NCBI GenBank assembly: GCA_020524245.1
Contig: JAIVLN010000013.1
Location: forward strand, 1-55,821
Length of the DNA: 55,821 nucleotides
Reading direction: 5' to 3'
From: Rossellomorea aquimaris
GTDB taxonomy: Bacteria; Bacillota; Bacilli; Bacillales; Fictibacillaceae
Made by a program: the position numbers and the translations under genes. This document shows, one piece after another, positions 20,359 to 27,466 of the stretch. The stretch's first letter is position 1. Every line of letters starts with the position of its first letter. The notes beneath the pieces are model-generated. The model was not told the DNA's origin, ran no database searches, and worked only from the letters and a program-made list of their open reading frames with translations.

Positions 20359-20387
20359 CAAAAAAACTGCCCTTCGTCAGGACAGTT
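20359..20387 (-). terminator. Terminator of the tRNA-Met/tRNA-Glu unit
   Basis: Minus strand: stem AACTGTCC / GGGCAGTT, 6-nt loop, then seven T. It lies 17 nt past the tRNA-Glu CCA end. Confidence 0.88.
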
Positions 20388-20403
20388 GTCTTTTATGTGC
20401 AAA

Positions 20404-20478
20404 TGGTGACCCCTACGGGATTCGAACCCGTGTTACCGCCGTGAAAGGGCGGTGTCTTAACCACTTGACCAAGGGGCC
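20404..20478 (-). tRNA. tRNA-Glu (anticodon TTC)
   Basis: Minus-strand sequence begins GGCCCCTTGGTCAAGTGG, has anticodon loop CCTTTCACG with TTC, T-loop GGTTCGAATCC and an encoded CCA (20404-20406). The acceptor stem GGCCCCT/AGGGGTC pairs with one G-U. It is second in a two-tRNA unit between yabR and spoIIE, as in B. subtilis. Confidence 0.97.
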
Positions 20479-20516
20479 TAATCTATTAGTTATTTATTTT
20501 TAACATCCGATAGAAA

Positions 20517-20593
20517 TGGTAGCGGCGGAGGGGATCGAACCCCCGACCTCACGGGTATGAACCGTACGCTCTAGCCAGCTGAGCTACACCGCC
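20517..20593 (-). tRNA. tRNA-Met (anticodon CAT, elongator type)
   Basis: Minus-strand sequence begins GGCGGTGTAGCTCAGCTGG, has anticodon loop GGTTCATACCC, T-loop GGTTCGATCC and encoded CCA (20517-20519). The first pair G1-C72 and the acceptor sequence match elongator Met rather than initiator tRNA. The B. subtilis equivalent has the same position. Confidence 0.93.
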
Positions 20594-20623
20594 AAAAAGT
20601 TATGTTTTAAAGACACAACAAGA

Positions 20624-20652
20624 ATAATACAAGATAATCGAGATCTCGTCAA
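20624..20652 (-). promoter_or_regulatory. sigma-A promoter of the tRNA unit
   Basis: Minus strand: -35 TTGACG (20647-20652), 17-bp spacer, -10 TATTAT (20624-20629), with the tRNA-Met 5' end 31 nt downstream. Confidence 0.85.
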
Positions 20653-20734
20653 TAGTTTTTTTATGATTAAATAATCTTTTCATTTCTACTGGAGAATGTG
20701 TTCGTATTGAAGCACCATTTCCAGTTATCACAAT

Positions 20735-20763
20735 AAAAAAAGACTGACAAATTTGTCAGTCTT
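20735..20763 (-). terminator. Rho-independent terminator of yabR
   Basis: AAGACTGACAAATTTGTCAGTCTT is a perfect palindrome, followed on the minus strand by seven T. It lies about 70 nt after the yabR stop. Confidence 0.92.
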
Positions 20764-20831
20764 TGAATGATTGCTTGCATATTCCGATTTATGAGCTTAT
20801 TTTTACTACAATCGGTAAGCAGCAGATTCCA

Positions 20832-21257
20832 TTACCCTCGACGTGCACCGCGTCCTCCACGTTTCGATTCGGTTTGCCTCTTCAAGGTAGATAAACGTTC
20901 ATCACTATCTTTCAAGAAACGATTCAACTTGTCTTCGAATGACACGAATTCATTATTCTGCCTTCTAGGTTTTCCTCCCTTACCACGAGGGCGGTCTGGT
21001 CTGCGATTCGGTTTTGGTGGCTGATCTTTCGCTTTCTTGATCGAAAGCCCAATCTTGCCGTCATTATCAACGTTAATGACTTTTACCTCTACTTCATCCC
21101 CGACAGAAAGGTGTTCGTTAATGTCCTTGACGTAGTTATCGGCAACCTCACTAATGTGGACTAAACCGGTGACACCATCTGGCAGCTCGACAAATGCTCC
21201 AAAATGGGTAATACCTGATACTTTTCCCTTCAATTTGCTGCCTACTTCAATTGTCAT
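20832..21257 (-). CDS. yabR: S1 RNA-binding domain protein YabR
   Basis: A 141-aa protein with one S1 OB-fold domain (residues 5-72: GSKLKGKVSGITHFGAFVELPDG...GLVHISEV...VGDEVEVKVINVD) and a basic Arg/Gly/Pro-rich tail. Similar general-stress S1 proteins bind ribosomes, but the function of YabR is not settled. It has its own sigma-A promoter and terminator. AAGGAGG lies 13 nt before the ATG, a rather long spacing. Confidence 0.92.
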   Translation of the reverse strand: MTIEVGSKLKGKVSGITHFGAFVELPDGVTGLVHISEVADNYVKDINEHLSVGDEVEVKVINVDNDGKIGLSIKKAKDQPPKPNRRPDRPRGKGGKPRRQNNEFVSFEDKLNRFLKDSDERLSTLKRQTESKRGGRGARRG

Positions 21258-21304
21258 TGTAAAAATTGCTCCTCCTTAAAGTTTGAAAAAATTAAATTCA
21301 CTTT

Positions 21305-21333
21305 ATTATACATGCCCGAAAAATCAAGGTCAA
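21305..21333 (-). promoter_or_regulatory. sigma-A promoter of yabR
   Basis: Minus strand: -35 TTGACC (21328-21333), 17-bp spacer, -10 TATAAT (21305-21310). The -35 overlaps the divIC stop codon. Confidence 0.82.
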
Positions 21334-21713
21334 CGCGACTCCTCTTTGTTCTTAGGAAGTTTGAAGATCGTCTCACCTGGTTTGGACATATTATAATCTC
21401 TTCGAGCGACCTCACCAATATAATCAGGGTCTTGTAGTTTATTCACTTCTTCGCTTAATTGTGCCTTTTCTTTTTTCACATCTTCCAAGTTTTGTTCTAC
21501 TTTTTGTTGCTCTTCTTTCTTCTCAGCAATGACTGTTGCTTGAGAGGTAAGTGTGGAAATCATGACGGCAAACATGATAACAACCAGTACACCGAAAACG
21601 ACAAGACGTCGATAAAGTCCCTTCTTCCTACGCCGGGCACGATCTTGCTTTTTTCTTTCTTGATCCATGATGTTTTCGTTTAAGGCTGTTATTTTGTCAT
21701 TTCGTTGAACCAT
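21330..21713 (-). CDS. divIC: septum formation initiator DivIC (FtsB-like)
   Basis: Bitopic division protein that joins FtsL and DivIB at the septum. The 127-aa protein has a basic cytoplasmic N-terminus (RKKQDRARRRKKG), one membrane segment (about 36-56) and an extracellular coiled coil (about 60-92), ending with the FtsB-type motif PDYIGEVARRDYNMSKPGE. It follows yabP-yabQ, as in B. subtilis, and runs 12 nt after yabQ. Confidence 0.95.
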   Translation of the reverse strand: MVQRNDKITALNENIMDQERKKQDRARRRKKGLYRRLVVFGVLVVIMFAVMISTLTSQATVIAEKKEEQQKVEQNLEDVKKEKAQLSEEVNKLQDPDYIGEVARRDYNMSKPGETIFKLPKNKEESR

Positions 21714-21725
21714 CCTGAACCCCCT

Positions 21726-22328
21726 TTACCTTCTAAGTTTTCCAATCCAGTCTTTCACTTTATTCGTGGGCTTCTTCAAAAATCCTGCTTTCTCTTTTAG
21801 TTTTGTTAACATTTTTACTTGGATCGGTTTCAACCATCGATTGTAGATGAATAGACCGATTTTTCTAAAAGGAAAGAGAAGTATGCCTGAAATGAAAAGA
21901 AGGATTGATAATAGAAGTCTACCTATCATTTTACTCAAGGTAAGAAGGAGTTTCAATATGACTTTTACAGGTTGTATAAGAAGTGCTGAAATGATGTTAC
22001 GGATCATTCTCGCAATGCCGATCACTACTTTAATAATAAACTCCAATAACTTTCTGTAGGCTTTTTGCAATAAACTTTGGTATCCAGCGAATCCGCATAA
22101 TAAGGCCAGGAATATGATGACCCTCACTTCTCCATGATTGACTTGTAGTAATACATAGAATATGAGGAGAGCTTGTAAAATCCAAAAAACAATATCATTG
22201 ATGAACCTCAACCAATGCCATTTTCGATCCCTAGGTTGAAACCGATGGTACGTATCGAGAGCAGCTCCAATCCAGATACCGCTCCCGACCATCGCTAAAA
22301 TCGTGTACAGTTGCACATTCAGACTCAT
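21726..22328 (-). CDS. yabQ: spore cortex biosynthesis membrane protein YabQ
   Basis: A 200-aa membrane protein with about four or five hydrophobic segments (residues ~5-25, 40-62, 68-85, 95-120, 125-150) and a basic C-terminal tail (KEKAGFLKKPTNKVKDWIGKLRR). In B. subtilis YabQ is made in the mother cell under sigma-E and is needed for cortex formation. Its start overlaps the yabP stop by 4 nt, so the pair is coupled. Biochemical function is unknown. Confidence 0.9.
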   Translation of the reverse strand: MSLNVQLYTILAMVGSGIWIGAALDTYHRFQPRDRKWHWLRFINDIVFWILQALLIFYVLLQVNHGEVRVIIFLALLCGFAGYQSLLQKAYRKLLEFIIKVVIGIARMIRNIISALLIQPVKVILKLLLTLSKMIGRLLLSILLFISGILLFPFRKIGLFIYNRWLKPIQVKMLTKLKEKAGFLKKPTNKVKDWIGKLRR

Positions 22329-22639
22329 TTGAACAGCTTGCTAAAAAATCCTTTAGCTTTATCCCCTTGTTGCTGATCGAGATAGACAAGATCATACACT
22401 TTCCCTTCAATTGAGACGAGTCCTTGTTCCAAATTCAAGTTTTTCATTTTCAGATTATAGCCGCGGATGGCCAGAAAGCCCATCGAGGTTTCGAGCAAGA
22501 ATTCTTCATTATCAAAACTCTCCACTTGTTTAACACCCGTGATATCAAGCGCTTTACGTCCTCTCATCTTCACATCATGATCCGGTGCCGTTGTGGGTTT
22601 ATTGTAATTGGAACCATTGTAATCGTAATATTGATCCAT
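22325..22639 (-). CDS. yabP: sporulation protein YabP
   Basis: A 104-aa soluble protein of the YabP/YqfC family, with the conserved pattern GRKALDITGVKQVESFDNEEFLLET and MGFLAIRGYNLKMKNLNLEQGLVSIEGKV. In B. subtilis it is expressed in the mother cell before yabQ. ATG 22639 has a GGGGGGAG ribosome-binding site 5 nt upstream; longer in-frame forms lack one. A sigma-E-like promoter lies 30-60 nt upstream. Confidence 0.93.
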   Translation of the reverse strand: MDQYYDYNGSNYNKPTTAPDHDVKMRGRKALDITGVKQVESFDNEEFLLETSMGFLAIRGYNLKMKNLNLEQGLVSIEGKVYDLVYLDQQQGDKAKGFFSKLFK

Positions 22640-22668
22640 GGTAGCTCCCCCCAAACATAGTTTGTACC

Positions 22669-22698
22669 AATGTATGAAGGCAAGCGTGTGAATAGAAC
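22669..22698 (-). promoter_or_regulatory. sigma-E-like promoter of yabP-yabQ
   Basis: Minus strand: -10 CATACATT (22669-22676), a good match to sigma-E CATACANT; 14-bp spacer; -35 GTTCTATT (22691-22698), a weaker match to the GTCATATT type. Position and the known sigma-E control of yabP agree. Confidence 0.65.
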
Positions 22699-22731
22699 AA
22701 GCTATCATATACAGCCGGTAACCAAACTAAA

Positions 22732-22822
22732 AAAGATTGACCGACAGCTGTCCCTCCTATCGTTCTGCTCCATTCTAGTAGAATGAAGCGTAGACAGGTA
22801 ACATTTCTGTCAGTCAATCTTT
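22732..22822 (-). repeat. 91-bp nested inverted-repeat element between rqcP and yabP
   Basis: Outer 16-bp arms (22732-22747 and 22807-22822; AAAGATTGACYGACAG) differ at one G-U-compatible position. Inside are a 5-bp CTGTC/GACAG step and an 11-bp stem (22767-22777 with 22779-22789). On the minus strand the last arm is followed by TTTTTT, so it can act as a long terminator for hbs-rqcP. Its size and three-tier structure are unusual for that. Confidence 0.7.
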
Positions 22823-22884
22823 CTGTATGTTACTAACCCCGGTTTAATAAATTCTCTATGATGAAAGCGCAGCTGATTCGATCA

Positions 22885-23151
22885 TTATGCGTCGTCGTTT
22901 ACACGTTCCTCGCTAACAATTGAATACATGGACGCTGCGTCTTCCTTTTTCGTTGTCTCTTTTAGGTCTTCCACTTTTACCGTAACGATCTTCTGTCCGA
23001 ACCGGATTTGAAGTTCATCTCCGGGTTGGATTGTAGAGGACGCCTTCCCAGCGTTCCCGTTAATCAAGATTCTCCCTTGATCCGAAATTTCTTTTGCGAC
23101 TGTACGTCGCTTGATCAAGCGAGAAACTTTCAAAAACTTATCAAGACGCAT
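22885..23151 (-). CDS. rqcP: S4-domain RNA-binding protein RqcP (YabO)
   Basis: An 88-aa protein that is mainly one S4 domain (MRLDKFLKVSRLIKRRTVAKEI...GRILINGNAGKASSTIQPGDEL). In B. subtilis RqcP binds the 50S subunit with RqcH and drives addition of C-terminal alanine tails during ribosome quality control. The C-terminal 25 residues are charged and probably disordered. It lies 3 nt after hbs, so the two are surely co-transcribed. Confidence 0.94.
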   Translation of the reverse strand: MRLDKFLKVSRLIKRRTVAKEISDQGRILINGNAGKASSTIQPGDELQIRFGQKIVTVKVEDLKETTKKEDAASMYSIVSEERVNDDA

Positions 23152-23154
23152 GTC

Positions 23155-23427
23155 TTATTTTACTGCGTCTTTCAACTTGTTACCTGCACGGAAAGCAGGG
23201 ACTGTAGATGCCGGAATGTCGATCGTTTCACCAGTTTGTGGGTTACGTCCTGTACGGCTAGAGCGTTCACGAGTTTCGAATGTACCAAATCCGACGAATT
23301 GTACTTTGTCGCCATCCTTTAGAGCATCTGTAATTTCAGTAAGTAGGCTGTTCACTACTGTTTCAACGTCTTTCTTTGTCATACCTGCTTTTTCAGAAAT
23401 ATTGTTGACTAGATCATTTTTGTTCAT
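23155..23427 (-). CDS. HU-family DNA-binding protein
   Basis: A 90-aa histone-like protein with the complete HU pattern: MNKNDLVNNISEKAGMTKKDVE, the VGFGTFETRERSSRTGRNPQTGE beta-arm base, and intercalating proline in IPAS. It compacts nucleoid DNA as a dimer. AGGAGG lies 8 nt before the ATG. B. subtilis hbs is elsewhere on the chromosome; here an HU gene sits between yabN and rqcP. Whether it is the only HU gene or a second one cannot be told from the window. Confidence 0.96.
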   Translation of the reverse strand: MNKNDLVNNISEKAGMTKKDVETVVNSLLTEITDALKDGDKVQFVGFGTFETRERSSRTGRNPQTGETIDIPASTVPAFRAGNKLKDAVK

Positions 23428-23515
23428 TGTATGTACCTCCTAGTATTCTTCCTTGTTTGATAGACAAATTCGCGTCAAACCACGCTTCTCTGTCCATTCC
23501 AAAGAATAAAGTTCT

Positions 23516-24997
23516 CTATTCTTCAATAGATTCCTTCTTTTTAGACATATTTTTTGCTTGTTCCCACAAAATGTCCATATCTTCCAGTGTGACTTCCTCA
23601 AAAGAGACACCCTTCTTCTTGAGCTCTTCTTCGATATAACGGAACCGATTATAAAACTTCCGATTGGTCCTATTGAGAGCGAGTTCAGGGTCTATCCCAT
23701 AATAACGGCAAAGGTTCACAAGTGCAAATAGGCAGTCTCCAAGTTCGCTTTCCATCTCCTGCTGATCTTCTGTTTCAACCGCTTCTTGGAATTCATTCAA
23801 TTCTTCTTTGATCTTATCGATGATCGGTTCGACTTCGTCCCAGTCAAATCCGACCTTGGCGGCTTTTTTCTGTAATTTCTCTGCACGGATTAATGCAGGA
23901 TATTGATCTGTCCCATCCAAAATGGAAGTCGGATCCTCTCCACCTTTTTCCCTCTTCTTAATTTCATCCCACGTTTCTTTAACTTCCTCAGCTGTCTCAA
24001 GTGAGTCCTCGCCAAATACGTGCGGATGACGACGGATCATTTTTTCTGTCAAAGCCTGAATGACATCCTCAATCGTAAAATAACCATCATCCTCGCCGAT
24101 TTGTGCATGGAGCATGACTTGAAGGAGCACATCCCCCAGCTCATCGGTCAAATGATCATCATCCTGTTCATCAATGGCTTCAATGACTTCGTAAGCCTCT
24201 TCAAGTAAATATCGGCGTAAACTTTCATGTGTTTGTTTTTTATCCCACGGACATCCGTCTGGTCCTCTGAGGGTCCGAATTACATGACGTAATTGTGTGA
24301 ATTCCCGACTAAGCTTACTTTTATCCCGAATGGGTTCTACATAAAGGGCAGTGAGGTTATGCAGCTCGACATGACGATCCAGTTCGAAGAGTGGAATGGA
24401 TACGATCGTTTCTTCACTTGAACCTGCAGCTGTGACGACATGTACAGGATGGTCATCTGGATACCGCTCCATCAGAATCAATTTTACATGGGAAGCAATG
24501 AATGAATCATATACTTGTCCAATGATGATATGTTGTTGTACATTCATCTGGTCTCCAGTAAGGTTTGTACCATCCAGTAACTGAAATCCATCGATCGGAT
24601 CGATTCGTAGCGCCTGAAACATGGCATCCAGGAAGCTTTGACCGCCTTCGAATTCTACTTCCGTGTTGTGCTTTTCCTGTCCTTCAATCAAGAGCTGGAC
24701 CGTCTGTTCTGCTACAAAAGGGTGACCTGGAACGACGTATACGATAGACTTATCTTCCGCTTCCTCCCATAACCGCTCCACGATTTCATGGTACACACTT
24801 TCGAACGCACTTTCCTGTACATAGAGTTGGTCGAAGCTCTCGAATTCAACTCCCTCTGCTTCAAGCTCTTTCACGACGGGATGCTCTTTCGTCCGTAAAA
24901 AAAGATGCTCCGATTGTTTGATCCGTTTATAGACGCCATAAGGGATCTGATCCAAATCGCCCGATCCTAATCCTATGACCGTAATGATATTACCCAT
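23516..24997 (-). CDS. yabN: YabN: tetrapyrrole-methylase-like domain fused to MazG pyrophosphohydrolase
   Basis: A 493-aa two-domain protein. Residues 1-225 resemble SAM-dependent tetrapyrrole methylases (VIGLGSGDLDQIP, VVPGHPFVAE). Residues ~245-480 form a tandem MazG NTP pyrophosphohydrolase with CPWDKKQTHESLRRYLLEEAYEV and the EExxE...ExxD metal site (LTDELGDVLLQVMLHA). It probably removes non-canonical NTPs; the role of the methylase-like part is unknown. It begins 1 nt after the yabM stop, and the fusion is as in B. subtilis YabN. Confidence 0.94.
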   Translation of the reverse strand: MGNIITVIGLGSGDLDQIPYGVYKRIKQSEHLFLRTKEHPVVKELEAEGVEFESFDQLYVQESAFESVYHEIVERLWEEAEDKSIVYVVPGHPFVAEQTVQLLIEGQEKHNTEVEFEGGQSFLDAMFQALRIDPIDGFQLLDGTNLTGDQMNVQQHIIIGQVYDSFIASHVKLILMERYPDDHPVHVVTAAGSSEETIVSIPLFELDRHVELHNLTALYVEPIRDKSKLSREFTQLRHVIRTLRGPDGCPWDKKQTHESLRRYLLEEAYEVIEAIDEQDDDHLTDELGDVLLQVMLHAQIGEDDGYFTIEDVIQALTEKMIRRHPHVFGEDSLETAEEVKETWDEIKKREKGGEDPTSILDGTDQYPALIRAEKLQKKAAKVGFDWDEVEPIIDKIKEELNEFQEAVETEDQQEMESELGDCLFALVNLCRYYGIDPELALNRTNRKFYNRFRYIEEELKKKGVSFEEVTLEDMDILWEQAKNMSKKKESIEE

Positions 24998-24998
24998 G

Positions 24999-26591
24999 TT
25001 AACCGCTCCTTTCTCTGTAAAACCATTTGATTAAATACTTTCCTTTCGGCAGCATTTCCAGCTCTTCATCATTCCAAACCTTTTGATTCATAAGGGCGAT
25101 CAAATAAATGAGTGCTCCGAAAACTGCGCTTGTCAATGCGACCAAACCTGCGACAACCCGATCTTCAACAGGCTGGAAGATCAGCCACAGTTCTTTCCAT
25201 AAAAACGTACCGACAGCCATCAAGACAAGCGAAAAGACAACCTTCAGACTGTAAAAGCGTTGCATCTGGAAGACGTTCGTCAATCGTTGGACCATAATGA
25301 GATTGCAACAAGCTACAAATGCTGTACTTATCACTGTTGTGATTGCCGCACCGGAAATACCCCAGATCGGAATCAGCCAAAGGTTCAAGATGGCTTTGAT
25401 CACCAAGGCAATCATGATGAACAAAACAGGATATCCGATTTTTCCGAGTCCTTGTAAAATGGCAGATGAGGTAATCGCAATAGATCCGAACAAAATTGCA
25501 GCAGCCAGAATACCTAGCGCAATCGAACCGTTTGTGTCCTCATACAAAAAGTCGTTTGTCGGAGAGATGATGATGGCAAGCCCCACCGCTGCTGCTCCCC
25601 CTATGATGAAGCTGAACTTCAAAGTTTGGCCTGTCAAGTTGATGATCTTTTCATGATCTCGTTCTCGGGTTGATTTTGCAATGTACGGAATGAGCGGTAA
25701 TGCCATGGAAGTCGCTAAAACCGTCCCTAATTGTAGAAGTGGTTGTCCACGGTCGAACACCCCTTTACTCACTTTTGCTTCGAGGAGATCGACACCCATT
25801 TTTTCCAGACCCGGAACAACTTGAAGGGCATCTACCAATTGGAACAAGGCAAACATGACCGTCGTTATGCAGATCGCAAAGCCCCCTCTGATAACGGATA
25901 CCATCAAAGGAGCCGTTCGTTTAAGAGAGAGTAGGCTCAATGGACCGATTGCAGTTGCTTTCTTTTTCACATATAGGAGCAAAACGACAATAGAAGCCAT
26001 ACTTCCGATCAAGCCGCCGAATACAGCAGCACTCCCGACTGTGTAGTGATCCACTCCTCGGGAGACGAGCCAAATCGTAAGAATCAAAATGAGACTCACT
26101 CGAAAAAATTGTTCCACAACCTGTGAAATCGCTGTAGGGGTCATCTCCTTCTCCCCCTGGAAAAACCCTCTTATCACCGATAGAACCGGAACGAATAAAA
26201 AGGAATAAGAGGCAACTCGAAGTGGTTTCACGAGTAACGGATCGTTCATGGCATCCGCGATAGCAGGAGCCGCTATATATAACAGTAAGAAAATCAGACC
26301 GAAGAAGCTGCTCAATCCAATTAAGATTGTAGTCAGCGTTTCTTTTGTATGTTGTAATTCATTTTCTGATAACACCTTTGAGATGATGAGCGGAAATCCA
26401 TAAAGGCTTAACGCAAACGCAATAGCGTAGAACGGATATACTTGTTGGTACACGTAAAGTCCTAGATCTCCGGCGATGTTCTGGTATGGAATACGGTAAA
26501 ATGCGCTCAGTATCTTCACAAGTAGTGCCGCACCAGATACAACGAGCGTCCCTTTCCAGAACGACTTTTGCAATTCCGTTTGGTTGAACAT
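24999..26591 (-). CDS. yabM: MOP-superfamily polysaccharide/lipid flippase YabM (SpoVB-like)
   Basis: A 530-aa integral membrane protein with about 14 hydrophobic segments, of the MurJ/SpoVB/Wzx type. It opens with KSFWKGTLVVSGAALLVKILSAFYRIPYQNIAGD, a pattern typical of the SpoVB group. The expected role is flipping a lipid-linked cell-wall precursor, possibly for spore cortex or related envelopes. ATG 26591 with GGCGGTGG just upstream fits the family N-terminus; an earlier in-frame start would add 26 residues without a clear ribosome-binding site. Confidence 0.9.
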   Translation of the reverse strand: MFNQTELQKSFWKGTLVVSGAALLVKILSAFYRIPYQNIAGDLGLYVYQQVYPFYAIAFALSLYGFPLIISKVLSENELQHTKETLTTILIGLSSFFGLIFLLLYIAAPAIADAMNDPLLVKPLRVASYSFLFVPVLSVIRGFFQGEKEMTPTAISQVVEQFFRVSLILILTIWLVSRGVDHYTVGSAAVFGGLIGSMASIVVLLLYVKKKATAIGPLSLLSLKRTAPLMVSVIRGGFAICITTVMFALFQLVDALQVVPGLEKMGVDLLEAKVSKGVFDRGQPLLQLGTVLATSMALPLIPYIAKSTRERDHEKIINLTGQTLKFSFIIGGAAAVGLAIIISPTNDFLYEDTNGSIALGILAAAILFGSIAITSSAILQGLGKIGYPVLFIMIALVIKAILNLWLIPIWGISGAAITTVISTAFVACCNLIMVQRLTNVFQMQRFYSLKVVFSLVLMAVGTFLWKELWLIFQPVEDRVVAGLVALTSAVFGALIYLIALMNQKVWNDEELEMLPKGKYLIKWFYRERSG

Positions 26592-26733
26592 CAAGCCACC
26601 GCCTAAATCGATAAAGAAAACTTGGCAAGCCAAGGATGGCCGCCTTAAAAAGTACAATAACAGCCCCATTATATCATGAGAAATGGAGAATCTGATAAGG
26701 GGTGAACTCTTATATAGCTTTCAAAAACAAAAT

Positions 26734-26758
26734 AAAAAGAAGCAGAATCGCCTGCTTC
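26734..26758 (-). terminator. Rho-independent terminator of spoVT
   Basis: Minus strand: GAAGCAG / CTGCTTC, 6-nt loop, then TTTTT, 5 nt after the spoVT stop. It separates spoVT from yabM. Confidence 0.9.
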
Positions 26759-26763
26759 TCTTC

Positions 26764-27300
26764 TTATTGCTCCATTTGTTTGGCTAGAAATCCAGCTGCT
26801 GTTTCCGCTAATTTCTGTTCCACTTCTCCGATCTGCTTGTCCGTCTTGCAGAGCAATACGACTGCCCCAATCGGATCCCCGTTCGCTACAATCGGTGCAA
26901 TGACGTGTGAAACAGATTCACTATTACCATCTGAAATTTCTACTGTCGTAGCTTGTGCAGACACGAGTGATTTTCGATCATTCATTGAGGATTCGATCAT
27001 TTTGCCGATATTCTTATTCAGGTAATCCTTCTTGCCTCCACCAGCTACCGCGATAAATGCATCTCTGTCCGAAATCAATGCGATGTGTTGTGTGTGCTCG
27101 TACAATGATTCCGCGTACTCCTGAGCAAAATCTCCAAGCTCACTAATCGGTGAGTATTTCTTAAGGATGACTTCCCCTTCACGGTCAACGAAAATTTCAA
27201 GAGGATCTCCCTCACGAATGCGCAGGGTTCTTCGAATTTCCTTAGGAATGACGACCCGTCCAAGATCATCAATACGACGTACGATACCTGTGGCTTTCAT
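26764..27300 (-). CDS. spoVT: stage V sporulation protein T, AbrB-like transcription factor
   Basis: Forespore regulator that tunes sigma-G genes. The 178-aa protein has an N-terminal AbrB-type swapped-hairpin DNA-binding domain (1-50: MKATGIVRRIDDLGRVVIPKEIRRTL) and a GAF-like C-terminal domain (about 56-178). It is a paralogue of AbrB, also encoded in this window; their first 30 residues are alike. GAGGG lies about 10 nt upstream of the ATG. A sigma-G-type promoter lies ~100 nt upstream, in line with known control. Confidence 0.97.
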   Translation of the reverse strand: MKATGIVRRIDDLGRVVIPKEIRRTLRIREGDPLEIFVDREGEVILKKYSPISELGDFAQEYAESLYEHTQHIALISDRDAFIAVAGGGKKDYLNKNIGKMIESSMNDRKSLVSAQATTVEISDGNSESVSHVIAPIVANGDPIGAVVLLCKTDKQIGEVEQKLAETAAGFLAKQMEQ

Positions 27301-27392
27301 TCTTTGTTGCCCTCACTTTCTATCGTTGCAAGATAATGGAGATACAATAGCATTCATGGTACAAATGAATAAATATACCATTGATTTTCCTT

Positions 27393-27422
27393 TAGTATCC
27401 GTACGTTCGCTTAATCTATTCA
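27393..27422 (-). promoter_or_regulatory. sigma-G promoter of spoVT
   Basis: Minus strand: -35 TGAATA (27417-27422), 17-bp spacer, -10 GATACTA (27393-27399), against the consensus TGMATA-17/18-CATACTA. Only the first base of the -10 differs. Confidence 0.8.
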
Positions 27423-27466
27423 CTTAAACAGAAAATTCTTCAAAAAGTGGAAGCCTCCTATCATAA

